Origin: an uncultured Thermodesulfobacterium sp. | Lineage (GTDB): Bacteria; Desulfobacterota; Thermodesulfobacteria; Thermodesulfobacteriales; Thermodesulfobacteriaceae | Length of the DNA stretch: 45,255 nt | Reading direction: 5' to 3' | Assembly (NCBI GenBank): GCA_938091335.1 | Contig: CALLJG010000013.1 | Coordinates: forward strand, 1 to 45,255 | Shown here: piece by piece, positions 9,942 to 18,958 of the stretch | How the letters are laid out: each line of letters begins with the position of its first letter | Position numbering within the stretch: position 1 is the stretch's first letter | Notes under the pieces: model-generated | The model's input: the letters and a program-made list of their open reading frames with translations, nothing else | The model's database searches: none | Told to the model about the DNA's origin: nothing | Position numbers and translations under genes: made by a program

Positions 9942-10721
9942 ATGAAAAAATTCCAAATTTTAAATTTTAAAGTGTTTATTATATGTTTGGGTATCCTTTT
10001 TATTTTTAATCTTTTTAACTCTTGTAAAAAAATAAGCTCTTCTTTAGAAGAGTGTCCTCAAAAAGAAGTTATCCAAAAAAAATTAGACATACTTCAGCCT
10101 GGGATAGTTATCGAAAAAATTGAAAAATCTCCCATTCCTGAACTTTGTGAAGTAATAATAAAAATTTCAGAAACACAAAAAGGAATTTTTTATATAGACT
10201 CTAAGGGTGAGTATATAATAAGTGGAAATATTTTGGAGTTTAAATCTTTACGAAATTTAACACAAGAAAAACTTCAACTCATTAATAAAAGATTTCTAAC
10301 AAAAAATCAAATTTCTAAGCTTGATGAGATGACTGACATAATTTATGGAAATTCTAAAAATATAATCTATTTTATTACTGATCCAGATTGTCCTTATTGC
10401 AAAAAATCGGAGATTATTTTAACTCAATTGGTAAAAGAAAAGAAATTAACTGTTAAAGTAATTCTTTTTCCTTTAGAAGATTTACACCCTGGTGCAAAAA
10501 AAAAGGCTATTTCTTTAATATGTGATAAAAAAGGATTTAAGGAGCTTATGAAAGGATATAAAAGTTCTAATCAATGTAAGGCTGGAAAGAAAAAAATTGA
10601 TAAAAATATCAATTTTCTTTTTAATGAGCTAAAAATAAATGCTACCCCTACTTTTGTATTCCCTGATGGAGAAATAAAATCAGGAATATTAGATAAAAAT
10701 TATATAATGAGTAAATATTAA
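9942..10721 (+). CDS. DsbC/DsbG-like thiol:disulfide protein, probable lipoprotein
   Basis: DsbC-type proteins isomerise or reduce disulfides outside the cytoplasm. The thioredoxin-fold active site is TDPDCPYCKK, with Cys150 and Cys153. The N-terminus is a strong hydrophobic signal segment (residues 9-25) ending FNSC, so Cys28 is a plausible but imperfect lipidation site. The middle domain (YIDSKGEYIISGNI) resembles the DsbC dimerisation domain. A second pair, Cys194 (SLICDKKG) and Cys212 (SNQCKAG), may form a structural disulfide, as in DsbC. TAAGGAGGGG precedes the ATG. Length is 259 aa. Confidence 0.85.
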   Translation: MKKFQILNFKVFIICLGILFIFNLFNSCKKISSSLEECPQKEVIQKKLDILQPGIVIEKIEKSPIPELCEVIIKISETQKGIFYIDSKGEYIISGNILEFKSLRNLTQEKLQLINKRFLTKNQISKLDEMTDIIYGNSKNIIYFITDPDCPYCKKSEIILTQLVKEKKLTVKVILFPLEDLHPGAKKKAISLICDKKGFKELMKGYKSSNQCKAGKKKIDKNINFLFNELKINATPTFVFPDGEIKSGILDKNYIMSKY

Positions 10722-10730
10722 AAAAACTAA

Positions 10731-11282
10731 ATGCTTACAAAAAAAGAAAAAATTTATTCTTTAAAATTAGCAAGAGAAACTTTAGAAAATCATTTTTCGG
10801 GGAGATCTGAAACAAAAAAACCTCCTAAAACATTTAAAAATCTTTGGGAAAAAAGAGGAGTATTTGTAACTCTTTTAAAACAAGGACATCTAAGAGGATG
10901 TATAGGGGTTTTAGAACCCATTTACCCTCTTTATGAAGCTATCCAAAAAATGGCTTTATCTGCTGCTTTTGAAGACCCAAGATTCTCTCCTTTAGAATTG
11001 AGTGAATTACCTTTAGTGGAAATAGAAATATCAGTTCTTTCTCCTTTAAAAAGAAGTAGTATTAAAGAAATAGAAATAGGGAAACATGGAATTTATTTAA
11101 AAAAGGGAGTTTATAGAGGAGTTTTACTTCCCCAAGTTCCAGTAGAATATAATTGGGACAAAAAAACCTTTTTAGAACATGTATGTATGAAAGCAGGACT
11201 TCCTCCAGATTGCTATAAAGAATCTGATATAGAACTTTACCTATTTACTGCTCAAGTTTTTAAAGAAAGTGAATATTTTTAA
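10731..11282 (+). CDS. AMMECR1-domain protein (AmmeMemoRadiSam protein A-like)
   Basis: The AMMECR1 domain is widespread, but its biochemical role is unsettled. In bacteria it often occurs with a Memo-like and a radical-SAM protein, neither of which is found here. The signature LRGCIGVLEP is present around residues 55-64, followed by AAFEDPRFSPL and PQVPVEYNWDKKTFLEHVCMKAGLP, all diagnostic. The 183-aa length is normal. The ATG at 10731 lies 9 bp after the DsbC-like gene with a poor ribosome-binding site, suggesting translational coupling. It is the last housekeeping gene before the defence island. Confidence 0.9.
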   Translation: MLTKKEKIYSLKLARETLENHFSGRSETKKPPKTFKNLWEKRGVFVTLLKQGHLRGCIGVLEPIYPLYEAIQKMALSAAFEDPRFSPLELSELPLVEIEISVLSPLKRSSIKEIEIGKHGIYLKKGVYRGVLLPQVPVEYNWDKKTFLEHVCMKAGLPPDCYKESDIELYLFTAQVFKESEYF

Positions 11283-11705
11283 AAAACTATTGAAAGAGGC
11301 ATTATTCACCAATATGTTTCAAAACCTAAATTTTTGTCAAGCTTTGTATTTCCAATATCCTTTCAGAGTATCATCAAGTATTCTCAAGATATAAATTACC
11401 TTTCATATTTATCTATATTCTTAATCTCAACCTTAACATTTTTTTGTTAAAAATAAGATTCTATAAAACCTTTTAGCTTCCTTCCATATGGTTGTCCTGG
11501 TATCTTACGAGGATTAATTACATAAAGCTCATATACTTACTTTTATCTTCACGACACCGAAGTCCCACTGTACTTCTATCTTTTACTATACAAATATTCA
11601 AAACTATTTTTAGATAACTTAAAAAGTGAAAATTTAATTTTAGGTAAGTTTATAACATAATGTTTCAATAATTATCTGTAGAGTAAAATAATATGAAGTT
11701 GATTT

Positions 11706-11734
11706 TTGAAAAAGATTGTGAAATAATATAAAAT
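11706..11734 (+). promoter_or_regulatory. Candidate cas6 promoter
   Basis: TTGAAA (11706-11711), 17 bp, then TAAAAT (11729-11734), about 85 bp ahead of cas6. A second candidate lies closer: TTGAAT (11764-11769), 17 bp, TATAGC (11787-11792). The first overlaps the left arm of the inverted repeat at 11719-11762. AT-richness makes both uncertain. Confidence 0.35.
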
Positions 11735-11762
11735 TAAACTTCTTTAAAGTTATGTTATTTCA
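11719..11762. repeat. Nested inverted repeat in front of cas6
   Basis: Outer arms TGAAATAA (11719-11726) and TTATTTCA (11755-11762) are perfect complements. Inside them, AACTT (11737-11741) and AAGTT (11747-11751) form a second short stem with a 5-nt loop. It overlaps the candidate -10 at 11729, so it could be an operator or an RNA structure in the cas6 leader. There is no T-run after it, so it is not a classical terminator. Confidence 0.4.
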
Positions 11763-11819
11763 TTTGAATGAACAATATTGAGATGATATAGCAATTTTTA
11801 ATAAGTGCCTGATTAAATT

Positions 11820-12797
11820 ATGCGAATACCTTATCAAAAATATACGTTTACGATTGAAGCATTAGAAGAGCTTCAACTTCCTTATTATAAAGGATCTACT
11901 TTCAGAGGTGGATTAGGAAATATATTAAAAAAAATAGTATGTGTTTTAAAAAAATTTGAATGTACTGAATGCATGTTTAGGTCAAAATGTATCTATGCTT
12001 ATTTTTTTGAAACACCCTCTTTTGAAGGTGCCAAAATAATGAATATGCATAAATATGAAAAGGTCCCTCATCCTTTTGTAATAGAACCACCACTTTCAGA
12101 AATAAACTCAAAAGAAAGCAAAATCCAAATCATCCCTCCTGGAAGTAAAATTGAATTTACACTTATACTTATTGGTAAAGCAATAGATTATCTTCCTTAC
12201 TTTATTTACAGCTTTGAAGAACTTGGAAAAAAAGGTATTGGAAGAAAAAAAGGTAAATATAAATTAATTGAAGTAAGTATTAAAAATAAAAACTTAGATC
12301 CAGAAAAAATTATTATCTATCATGAATCTGAGAAAAAATTAAAACATATTAGTATAAATGAAATAGAAATTCCTGATGATTTTATTCCTATTGATAATGT
12401 ATCTAAAATAACACTTCATCTTATAACACCTTTAAGAATAAAATATAAACGCTGTCTTGTAACTAATCCGGAATTTCACATATTAGTAAGAAACCTTATA
12501 AGAAGACTCAGTCTTTTATATTACTTTCACTGTAACAATAAAAAACCAATATGGGATTATAAAGCTATAATAAAATATGCTGAGCATGTAAAAATTGAAA
12601 CTTCAGAAATTAAATGGTTTGATTGGGAAAGATACTCTTTTAGACAAAACACAAGAATGAAATTGGGAGGTTTAATTGGAAAAATTACATATAAAGGGAA
12701 TATTAAATCTTTTTTGCCAATTCTACAAGCTGGTGAAATACTTCATGTAGGTAAAAACACCAGTTTTGGCCTTGGTAAGTATCAACTTATATTTTAA
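11820..12797 (+). CDS. cas6: CRISPR-associated endoribonuclease Cas6
   Basis: Cas6 cuts the CRISPR transcript within each repeat to release crRNAs. The 325-aa protein has the C-terminal Cas6 domain: TLHLITPLRIKYKR near 200, then RNLIRRLSLLYYFH, then the Gly-rich loop GKNTSFGLGKY at 311-321 that contacts RNA in RAMP proteins. The N-terminal half holds four cysteines (41, 48, 51, 57) in the CTECMFRSKCIYAYFFET segment, seen in this Cas6 subfamily and possibly structural or metal-binding. Catalytic residues cannot be fixed from sequence. It leads the type III-B locus but is separated from cmr1 by 135 bp. The ATG has no ribosome-binding site. Confidence 0.88.
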   Translation: MRIPYQKYTFTIEALEELQLPYYKGSTFRGGLGNILKKIVCVLKKFECTECMFRSKCIYAYFFETPSFEGAKIMNMHKYEKVPHPFVIEPPLSEINSKESKIQIIPPGSKIEFTLILIGKAIDYLPYFIYSFEELGKKGIGRKKGKYKLIEVSIKNKNLDPEKIIIYHESEKKLKHISINEIEIPDDFIPIDNVSKITLHLITPLRIKYKRCLVTNPEFHILVRNLIRRLSLLYYFHCNNKKPIWDYKAIIKYAEHVKIETSEIKWFDWERYSFRQNTRMKLGGLIGKITYKGNIKSFLPILQAGEILHVGKNTSFGLGKYQLIF

Positions 12798-12803
12798 AGA
12801 TTT

Positions 12804-12833
12804 TTGAGCGTGGGATAATAGAAAAAATATGAT
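12804..12833 (+). promoter_or_regulatory. Candidate promoter of the cmr operon
   Basis: TTGAGC (12804-12809), 18 bp, then TATGAT (12828-12833), 100 bp before cmr1. Downstream in the untranslated leader a perfect 7-bp inverted repeat, TGAGCTA (12848-12854) and TAGCTCA (12878-12884), could form a stem with a 23-nt loop. It is followed by A residues rather than T, so it is not a terminator for cas6. Confidence 0.3.
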
Positions 12834-12932
12834 CTCATTAAAAATTGTGAGCTATAGTTTTTTAAATAGATGCTACTTAGCTCAAAAAATACTTAAAGTA
12901 ATTATAACATTTGAAAAAAGGAGGAAAAAATA

Positions 12933-13989
12933 ATGTATTCATTAACACTTAAATGTAATTTGATTCCTCCTATGTTTATGGCAGGAGCTGATAATAAAAC
13001 TCCTGAATTGAGACCTTCTGAATTTAAGGGAATGATGAGATGGTGGTGGAGAGCGATAAAAGCAGAAGACAATATTGAAAAACTAAGAAAAGAAGAAGCA
13101 CAAATTTTTGGTGGAACAGGTGAAAAAGAAGGTAAAAGCAAGATTAAAATAGTGGTGACATTGGATAAACCAATAAATGGAAATGATATAAGCACCGAAA
13201 TTAAAAATTATGAAGGAATAAAATATCTTTATTACTCCACATTTTCACTAAGAGCAAGAGGAGAACCTATAATAAGAGCCTTTTACTCTCCTAATACTAC
13301 TTTTAAACTTAAAATAAAATTCATATGATAAAGATTCTTTTCAAAATGCTTGTGTAGCACTTTGGCTTTCAATTTATCTTGGTGGATTTGGAACAAGAGC
13401 AAGAAGAGGTGGCGGCAATATCGCAATTGAAAATGCCGAGTCAAACAATATCCAAGAAATGAATTTTTACTGTAATGCAAAAAATGTAGAGGAGTTAGAA
13501 AGTTGGCTCAAACAGAATTTAGAAATTGTAAAAAGATTTTCCAATCCTAAGGGGAAAACTTCAGAGTACACTACCTTAGTAAAAGGAAAAATTTTACTTT
13601 TTGAACAAACAAATTCATGGAAAGAAGCATTGAATCTCATAGGGAAAAAATATGAAGATTTTAGAGAAAAGAAAAAAAATGAAATTTTCAAAACGCCTGC
13701 ATTCGGAATGCCTGTTATGCATAACCGCTTTACTATGAGATTAGTTCCTTATAAAAATAGCCAGAACCGACTTTCAGATAGGTGGGCTTCTCCAGTAATA
13801 TTTAAAGTAATTAGAGGAAATGAAATTTATTTCCCAGTGATAGTTATTTTAAATCCAGGTGGTATAAAATGGATAGGAAAAGAAAAAAAAGATAGAGATT
13901 GGACTCTTGAAGAGATAAAAGAAGTGGACTGGTCTATTTTAGACGATTTTAAAAAAATTCTTAAACCTATTAAGGAGCTCGCCCTATGA
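12933..13989 (+). pseudogene. cmr1: Cmr1 (type III-B RAMP), interrupted by a frameshift
   Basis: Cmr1 (Cas7 family) caps the 3' end of the crRNA in the Cmr complex. The first 131 codons carry the family mark PELRPSEFKGMMRWWWRAIKA and stop at TGA TAA (13326-13331). The +1 frame then continues without a break through DKDSFQNACVALWLSIYLGG and the glycine-rich GFGTRARRGGGN to the stop at 13989. Together the parts make about 352 aa, the normal length. The switch point lies between 13318 and 13326. The second part has no in-frame start before ATG 13459, which would lose the Gly-rich loop. AAAGGAGG precedes the first ATG. Cause may be a real mutation, a sequencing error or programmed frameshifting. 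The 3' end overlaps cmr2 by ATGA. Confidence 0.85.
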
Positions 13990-16682
13990 GTAATTTCACA
14001 GAAAAATTAAAAGCATTTCTTCATGACCCAATTGATAAATGTCTTGATATCCCTTCTCATAAAGAAAAGGCTAAAAAATATGCTGAAATAATAGACATAA
14101 GTAATATTGAGGAAATAAAAGGACCTGATATGATAGCATCATGTATGGAAAGAAGCTTGCTTCCAAAAGGTATTATCCAAGATTTTGATGAAATAAGACA
14201 TCCATTACTTGGTGAAAAAATAGAAATCCCTAAATTTGATCCCCAAGAAATTTCTTCTATAGTTGAAGAAGTCTTTGAAGAAATTAAAGAAGAAATAAAA
14301 AATTATGATGAAAAAAATAAATTTATTTATTTGTGGCGAAATTTAATTGATAAGCTCATTGAGAAATCTAAAGATAAACCATGGAAAAAATATATTTCTC
14401 TTTTACCAGCTGATACAAGAATCCCAGATCATTCAATATGGGAACATCTTAAAATCACCTCCGCAGTTAACGCATATTGGAGTACTGATTATTTACTCCA
14501 AAATAATTCACTTTTTCTATTTACTATCGGTCCTGTTCAATCTTTCATTTCACAAGCAAGAAAAACTCAAGACTTTTTTATGGGAAGCTTCTTCCTTTCC
14601 TACCTGACCTTTACAGGTATGAAAGTAATAATAGAGGAATACGGTCCAACCTCAATCATATATCCAGATCTTTTTAATCAACCCCTTATGGATTGGTTCC
14701 TTGAAAAAAAGGAAATAAAAGTTTATAAATCAAGCTCACAATTTATAGATATTCCCACAATCCCAAATAGATTTGTTGCTATAATCCCTGAAAGTAATAA
14801 AGATAAAATAAAAGAATTGGCTGAAAAGATAAAAAATAAAATTGAAGAAGAAATTAAATGTATTCAACAAAAGACTTTTGAGGAATTTGAAGTAGAAAAA
14901 ATAAAAAATGAGATAGAAAACCAATTTAAAAATTTTCCAGAAATATACTGGGTAGCAATCCCTTGGAAAAAGGGTGATAGAGACATTACACTGGGGGATC
15001 TAAAAGATTTCTTTGAAGAAAATGAACTGGATAATTGGGAAAATCTATGGGATTTTGCAGATAAAAATGGAGAATATAAACCAAATATTGGTTTACTTTA
15101 TCAAATTCTTTATACAGCACTTGAAAAATCTTTAGCAGGAAGAAAAAATTTAAGAGAATTTAAAAACTTTAAAGAAAAAGGAAGAAAATGCTCAATATGT
15201 GGTGAAAGAAATGTTTTATTTTTCAGAGAAACAAAAAATAAAAATAAATTTAAAAAATATAATCCAGAAGCAATTGACTTAACTGAAAAAATATCTCCTA
15301 AGTATTTAGCTGATGGTGAAGGATTATGCGCAATTTGTTTCATAAAAAGAACATTTGAAATATATCTTGAAAAAAATGTAGACCAAAAATTTAAAGATTT
15401 TTCTTTTCCATCAACAGTAGAAATCGCTATCGCTGATTTTAAAGAAAAAGCAATTGAAAATAAATCATTAGAAAAATTTGAGAAAAAAATTAAAGAAATT
15501 TTAGGTGAAGCTCCTCCTTTAGTAGTTTCTCCTCTTCCAAAACTAAAAAATGAAATCAAAGAGACAATAGATGGTGAACTATTTTTTGAAGAAAATTTAA
15601 AAAAAGAAAGTATAAAAGAAAAATTTGAAAAAGATTTGGATGAAGAAAAAATCAAAGAAATTAAAAAAGATTTGAAAAATTTAAGAGAAGAAATAGGCAA
15701 TCCTAACCCATATTATGCCATTATTTATCTTGATGGGGATAATATGGGGAAATGGCTTTCAGGTGAGCTTCTCCCTAATATAAAAGATGCTTATAATTCA
15801 CAAACATGGGAAAAATTACCACCTAATTTTAAAAATCAATTAAATAAATTATCTTCAAAAAAGTTTTTAACCCCTGCAATTCATTCATCAATCTCAGCTG
15901 CTTTAAGAAATTATGCTATTGAATTTGTAAGGAAAATTGTAGAAGAAGAGCATCTTGGGAAACTTGTATATGCTGGTGGTGATGATGTCCTTGCCTTTGT
16001 CAATTTAAGAGATTTAGCCCAAGTAATGGAAAAATTGAGATTTTCTTTTTCAGGCGAAATAAAAATTGAAAATAAAGAAATTAAAGTTGATCCTCAAAAT
16101 AAAAATGGATTTGTAGAAAAAGATGGGATTTATATCCTTACTATGGGTAAAAATGCTACTCTTTCTATGGGTGTTGTTATTGCTCATTATAAAGAACCAT
16201 TAAAAATTGTTATAAATAAAGTTTTTGAGATGGAAAAGAAAGCAAAATCAAACCATAATAAAGATTCATTTTCAATTCTACTTCTTAAAAAATCAGGAGA
16301 AGAAAGAATTGCAACTTATAAATGGAAATATGATAATATTTTAACCACTGAGATAATAAGAAAAGCAAAAGAGGCAATGAATGATAAGAATGAAAGATAT
16401 ATTTCTCATAATTTTATCCAGAAACTAAAAATAGAATTTGCAAGACTAAAAGAAAAAAATGGATATTTACCAGGTCCAGAAGAAATTTTTAATAAAGAGC
16501 TTTTAAGATTAATTTCTCGTGCTTATAACTATAAAGGAAAAAAAGATAATAAAAATGAAAAAGATAAATTTATTGAGAATTTTCACAAACTACTTAAAGA
16601 CTTTTTCTGGGCTTCAGGTGGAAATTTAGATAATTTTACAAATTTGCTTGAAACTGCAAGTTTTTTAAATAAAGGTGAATAA
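13986..16682 (+). CDS. cmr2: Cmr2/Cas10, large subunit with cyclase motif
   Basis: Cas10 is the signalling subunit of type III complexes and makes cyclic oligoadenylate when target RNA is bound. The 898-aa protein begins with the Cmr2-type LKAFLHDPIDKCLD (His13-Asp14), the remnant HD site. A zinc ribbon uses Cys402/Cys405 and Cys448/Cys451 (CSIC, CAIC). The first palm domain shows YLDGDNMGKW, and the second carries an intact GGDD at residues 664-667 (YAGGDDVLAFV), so cyclase activity is expected. Whether the HD site cuts DNA is uncertain, as it often does not in Cmr2. The ATG overlaps the cmr1 stop. Confidence 0.94.
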   Translation: MSNFTEKLKAFLHDPIDKCLDIPSHKEKAKKYAEIIDISNIEEIKGPDMIASCMERSLLPKGIIQDFDEIRHPLLGEKIEIPKFDPQEISSIVEEVFEEIKEEIKNYDEKNKFIYLWRNLIDKLIEKSKDKPWKKYISLLPADTRIPDHSIWEHLKITSAVNAYWSTDYLLQNNSLFLFTIGPVQSFISQARKTQDFFMGSFFLSYLTFTGMKVIIEEYGPTSIIYPDLFNQPLMDWFLEKKEIKVYKSSSQFIDIPTIPNRFVAIIPESNKDKIKELAEKIKNKIEEEIKCIQQKTFEEFEVEKIKNEIENQFKNFPEIYWVAIPWKKGDRDITLGDLKDFFEENELDNWENLWDFADKNGEYKPNIGLLYQILYTALEKSLAGRKNLREFKNFKEKGRKCSICGERNVLFFRETKNKNKFKKYNPEAIDLTEKISPKYLADGEGLCAICFIKRTFEIYLEKNVDQKFKDFSFPSTVEIAIADFKEKAIENKSLEKFEKKIKEILGEAPPLVVSPLPKLKNEIKETIDGELFFEENLKKESIKEKFEKDLDEEKIKEIKKDLKNLREEIGNPNPYYAIIYLDGDNMGKWLSGELLPNIKDAYNSQTWEKLPPNFKNQLNKLSSKKFLTPAIHSSISAALRNYAIEFVRKIVEEEHLGKLVYAGGDDVLAFVNLRDLAQVMEKLRFSFSGEIKIENKEIKVDPQNKNGFVEKDGIYILTMGKNATLSMGVVIAHYKEPLKIVINKVFEMEKKAKSNHNKDSFSILLLKKSGEERIATYKWKYDNILTTEIIRKAKEAMNDKNERYISHNFIQKLKIEFARLKEKNGYLPGPEEIFNKELLRLISRAYNYKGKKDNKNEKDKFIENFHKLLKDFFWASGGNLDNFTNLLETASFLNKGE

Positions 16683-16683
16683 A

Positions 16684-17769
16684 ATGTGGTATAAAATCAT
16701 TCCAAATGATACTTTATTTTTTAGAGATGGAAAACCATTTAGTATGGGAATGGAAACATGGGCATCTTCTATCTTTCCACCAAATCCATCAACACTTTAT
16801 GGTGCCATAAGAACATGGCTTATATTTGAAAAGGGAAATTTAAAAGCTTTTAAAGAAGGAAAATTAAAAGAAGAACTTGGAACACCAGATGAAAAAGGCA
16901 CACTTAAAATCAAAGGTCCTTTTTTATTTAAAAAAGAAGCATTATTCCCTGTTCCAAAAGATTTACTAAAAGAGAAAGGGAAGACCGATAACGAATTATT
17001 CAGATTAAATTTGGTAAAACCAGAAATTTTTATTTCTGATTATCCAGAAAATAAACATATTTTAGTAAATAAAAGTAATAGAAAGTTAGAAGAAGTTGAA
17101 GGATTTATTACAAGTATCTATTTAGAGGATTATTTATCAGGGAAAGATAAGTTAAGATTAACAAAAAAAGAAGAAATTTATATTGAAGAGCCAAAAATCG
17201 GTATTGCAAGAGAAAAAATAACAAAAACTACAAAAGAAGGCTATCTTTACCAAATATCAATGATTAGATTAAAAGAAGATGTGTCAATGGTTGTAAAAAT
17301 AGAGGGTGTGAAGGATATTCCTGAAAGTGGAATAATACAGCTTGGTGGAGATGGTAGAACTGCAAAAATAGAAAAAATAGAAGATAACATATTCCAAAAT
17401 GTTGAAAACATAAATTTAAAATTTGAAAATAAAAAATTTAAAATTTATCTTGCTACACATGCGATTTTTGAAAATGGATATTTACCAAAATGGATTAATA
17501 AAGATTGGGAAGGAGAATATAATGGAATAAAATTAAGATTAATTTGTTGTGTAATTGGAAGATATAGACTAATAGGTGGTTGGGACTTAGCAAAGAATGA
17601 GCCAAAGGGAATGCACAGAGCAGTTCCAGCAGGAAGCGTTTATTATTTTGAAATCCTTGATAATAGCAGTGCTGAAAGTATTAAAAATGTTTTCCACTTT
17701 AAAAACATTTCTGAGATAAATCCAGAAGAGGGCTATGGCTTATCATTTATTGGGAAGATAAAAGAATGA
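16684..17769 (+). CDS. cmr3: Cmr3 (Cas5-family RAMP)
   Basis: Cmr3 holds the 5' tag of the crRNA at the base of the Cmr complex next to Cmr2. The 361-aa product starts MWYKIIPNDTLFFRDGKPFS, a textbook Cmr3 N-terminus, and continues with SSIFPPNPSTLYGAIRTW. The C-terminal Gly-rich segment EEGYGLSFIGKI matches a RAMP G-loop. The ATG at 16684 follows AAAGGTGA and is preferred over a GTG at 16675. The stop overlaps the next gene as ATGA, so the CARF gene downstream is translationally coupled to the complex genes. Confidence 0.93.
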   Translation: MWYKIIPNDTLFFRDGKPFSMGMETWASSIFPPNPSTLYGAIRTWLIFEKGNLKAFKEGKLKEELGTPDEKGTLKIKGPFLFKKEALFPVPKDLLKEKGKTDNELFRLNLVKPEIFISDYPENKHILVNKSNRKLEEVEGFITSIYLEDYLSGKDKLRLTKKEEIYIEEPKIGIAREKITKTTKEGYLYQISMIRLKEDVSMVVKIEGVKDIPESGIIQLGGDGRTAKIEKIEDNIFQNVENINLKFENKKFKIYLATHAIFENGYLPKWINKDWEGEYNGIKLRLICCVIGRYRLIGGWDLAKNEPKGMHRAVPAGSVYYFEILDNSSAESIKNVFHFKNISEINPEEGYGLSFIGKIKE

Positions 17770-18956
17770 AAAAAATAATTACAATGGTTGGAACTTCCAT
17801 ATTTGAAAATTATTTAGAAGAAGAAAAAAATCAGGGAATTAAAAATTACTGCGAGGATCTCAAAAAAGAAAGAGCAAAAGAATATGATTCAGAAAAAGGT
17901 AAAATTGACAAGATAAAAAAAGAAATTCAAGAGTGGATTAAGAAAAAAGGAAATATAAAAAATGCCTCGGCTGAGGTAAAAAGTCTATTAAAAATCAAAG
18001 AGGAATTAAATAATGAGTTTGAAATTTATCTCCTTTGCTCTGATACAATTTTAAGTAAAGTTGGTGGCGAATTGCTTAAAGAAGAAATTCTTCCAATGAT
18101 AGGTTTTGATAAAAATAAAATTTTTATAGAAATTATTGGAGGTTTACAAATCTGGGATAGAAAAGAATTTAACGAAGGTATGGGAAATCTGATAAATGAA
18201 ATTTATAAAATTGCAGATGAATATTGGGAAAATGTAATTATCAATATTACTGGTGGATACAAAGCAACCATACCTTATCTTACAATTCTTGCTCAGATAA
18301 ATAAATGTTCAATCTATTATATATTTGAAGATACAGATGCATTGATAAAGATCCCATATTTACCATTAGATATTAAATGGAGTTTATTTGAAAAATATGA
18401 AAATTTCTTTAGAAAACTTGAAAAAGAACAGATTCAAGAATTGAAGGATATTAAGTATGAAGATATTGAAGATATTAAAAGCCTGTTAGAAATAGTTGAT
18501 AATCTATATTCTTTTAATCCACTTGGAATGACTCTATGGAAAAGGTATAAACAAAATTTTGAACTTTTTTACATTTCAAGGCTCTTTAAAGAATATATTG
18601 AGAAAGATCCAAATTATGAAAAGATAGCTAACAAATCTTTATTAGAACTTAAAAGAAGAATAAATTTAAATCCGAATGATCCAGATTTAGATCACAAATT
18701 GCAAGGTATTGATTTTGGTGGTTTTAAATGTTTTAAACATAAAGAGGAAAATTTACAAGTAAGGATTTTATATAAAAAAGAGGAATGGGAAACAAAATAT
18801 AAAAGTATAGAATATGATCTTTATATTGGACTTATTTGCATTGGTAGCGATGTTCATAATGTTGAAAATGAATATGTAGAAGATTTTAAAAGAAATTTTG
18901 AAAAAATTAAAGATATAAAAGAGTATGAACTTCATAAAATAAAAAAGGAGGTCTAA
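17766..18956 (+). CDS. CARF-domain effector with RelE-like C-terminal domain (Cami1-like)
   Basis: CARF proteins bind the cyclic oligoadenylate made by Cas10 and switch on a fused effector. The N-terminus, MKKIITMVGTSIFENYLEEE, and NITGGYKATIP (Asn160 to Lys166) are the two ligand-site marks of the APE2256-type CARF family. No HEPN motif R-x4-6-H is found, so it is not Csm6/Csx1. The C-terminal part, about 255-396, instead reads like a RelE toxin: a helical stretch, then LQGIDFGGFKCFKH, then QVRILYKKEEW (Arg333, Tyr336), then IGLICIGSDVHNVENEY. CARF-RelE proteins such as Cami1 cut mRNA on ribosomes; that function is inferred here. It is coupled by ATGA to cmr3 and placed before cmr4. Confidence 0.7.
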   Translation: MKKIITMVGTSIFENYLEEEKNQGIKNYCEDLKKERAKEYDSEKGKIDKIKKEIQEWIKKKGNIKNASAEVKSLLKIKEELNNEFEIYLLCSDTILSKVGGELLKEEILPMIGFDKNKIFIEIIGGLQIWDRKEFNEGMGNLINEIYKIADEYWENVIINITGGYKATIPYLTILAQINKCSIYYIFEDTDALIKIPYLPLDIKWSLFEKYENFFRKLEKEQIQELKDIKYEDIEDIKSLLEIVDNLYSFNPLGMTLWKRYKQNFELFYISRLFKEYIEKDPNYEKIANKSLLELKRRINLNPNDPDLDHKLQGIDFGGFKCFKHKEENLQVRILYKKEEWETKYKSIEYDLYIGLICIGSDVHNVENEYVEDFKRNFEKIKDIKEYELHKIKKEV

Positions 18957-18958
18957 AT

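Larger units (their letters stand above)
11283..11819. other. 537-bp gene-free stretch at the left edge of the defence island
   Basis: No open frame longer than about 40 codons is supported. On the minus strand, near 11475-11590, short segments in different frames (KDRSTVGLRCRED, then PRKIPGQPYGRKLKGF) read like a decayed protein-coding gene interrupted by stops and frameshifts. I cannot assign the family. The right-hand third is extremely AT-rich and holds the candidate cas6 promoter and an inverted repeat, listed separately. No tRNA, terminator or insertion-sequence end was recognised. Confidence 0.5.

Noticed and set aside
11283-11819. Insertion sequence or tRNA gene as island attachment site
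   Set aside because: No terminal inverted repeats, no intact transposase and no T-loop-like sequence were found.
12848-12884. Rho-independent terminator for cas6
   Set aside because: The stem has a 23-nt loop and is followed by A residues, not a T-run.
15110-15700. 196-codon minus-strand frame inside cmr2
   Set aside because: Shadow of the A-rich cmr2 coding strand; Ser/Phe/Lys-rich composition and no motif.
17766-18956. Csm6/Csx1 (CARF-HEPN) call for the first CARF protein
   Set aside because: No R-x4-6-H motif anywhere in the protein; the C-terminus looks RelE-like instead.
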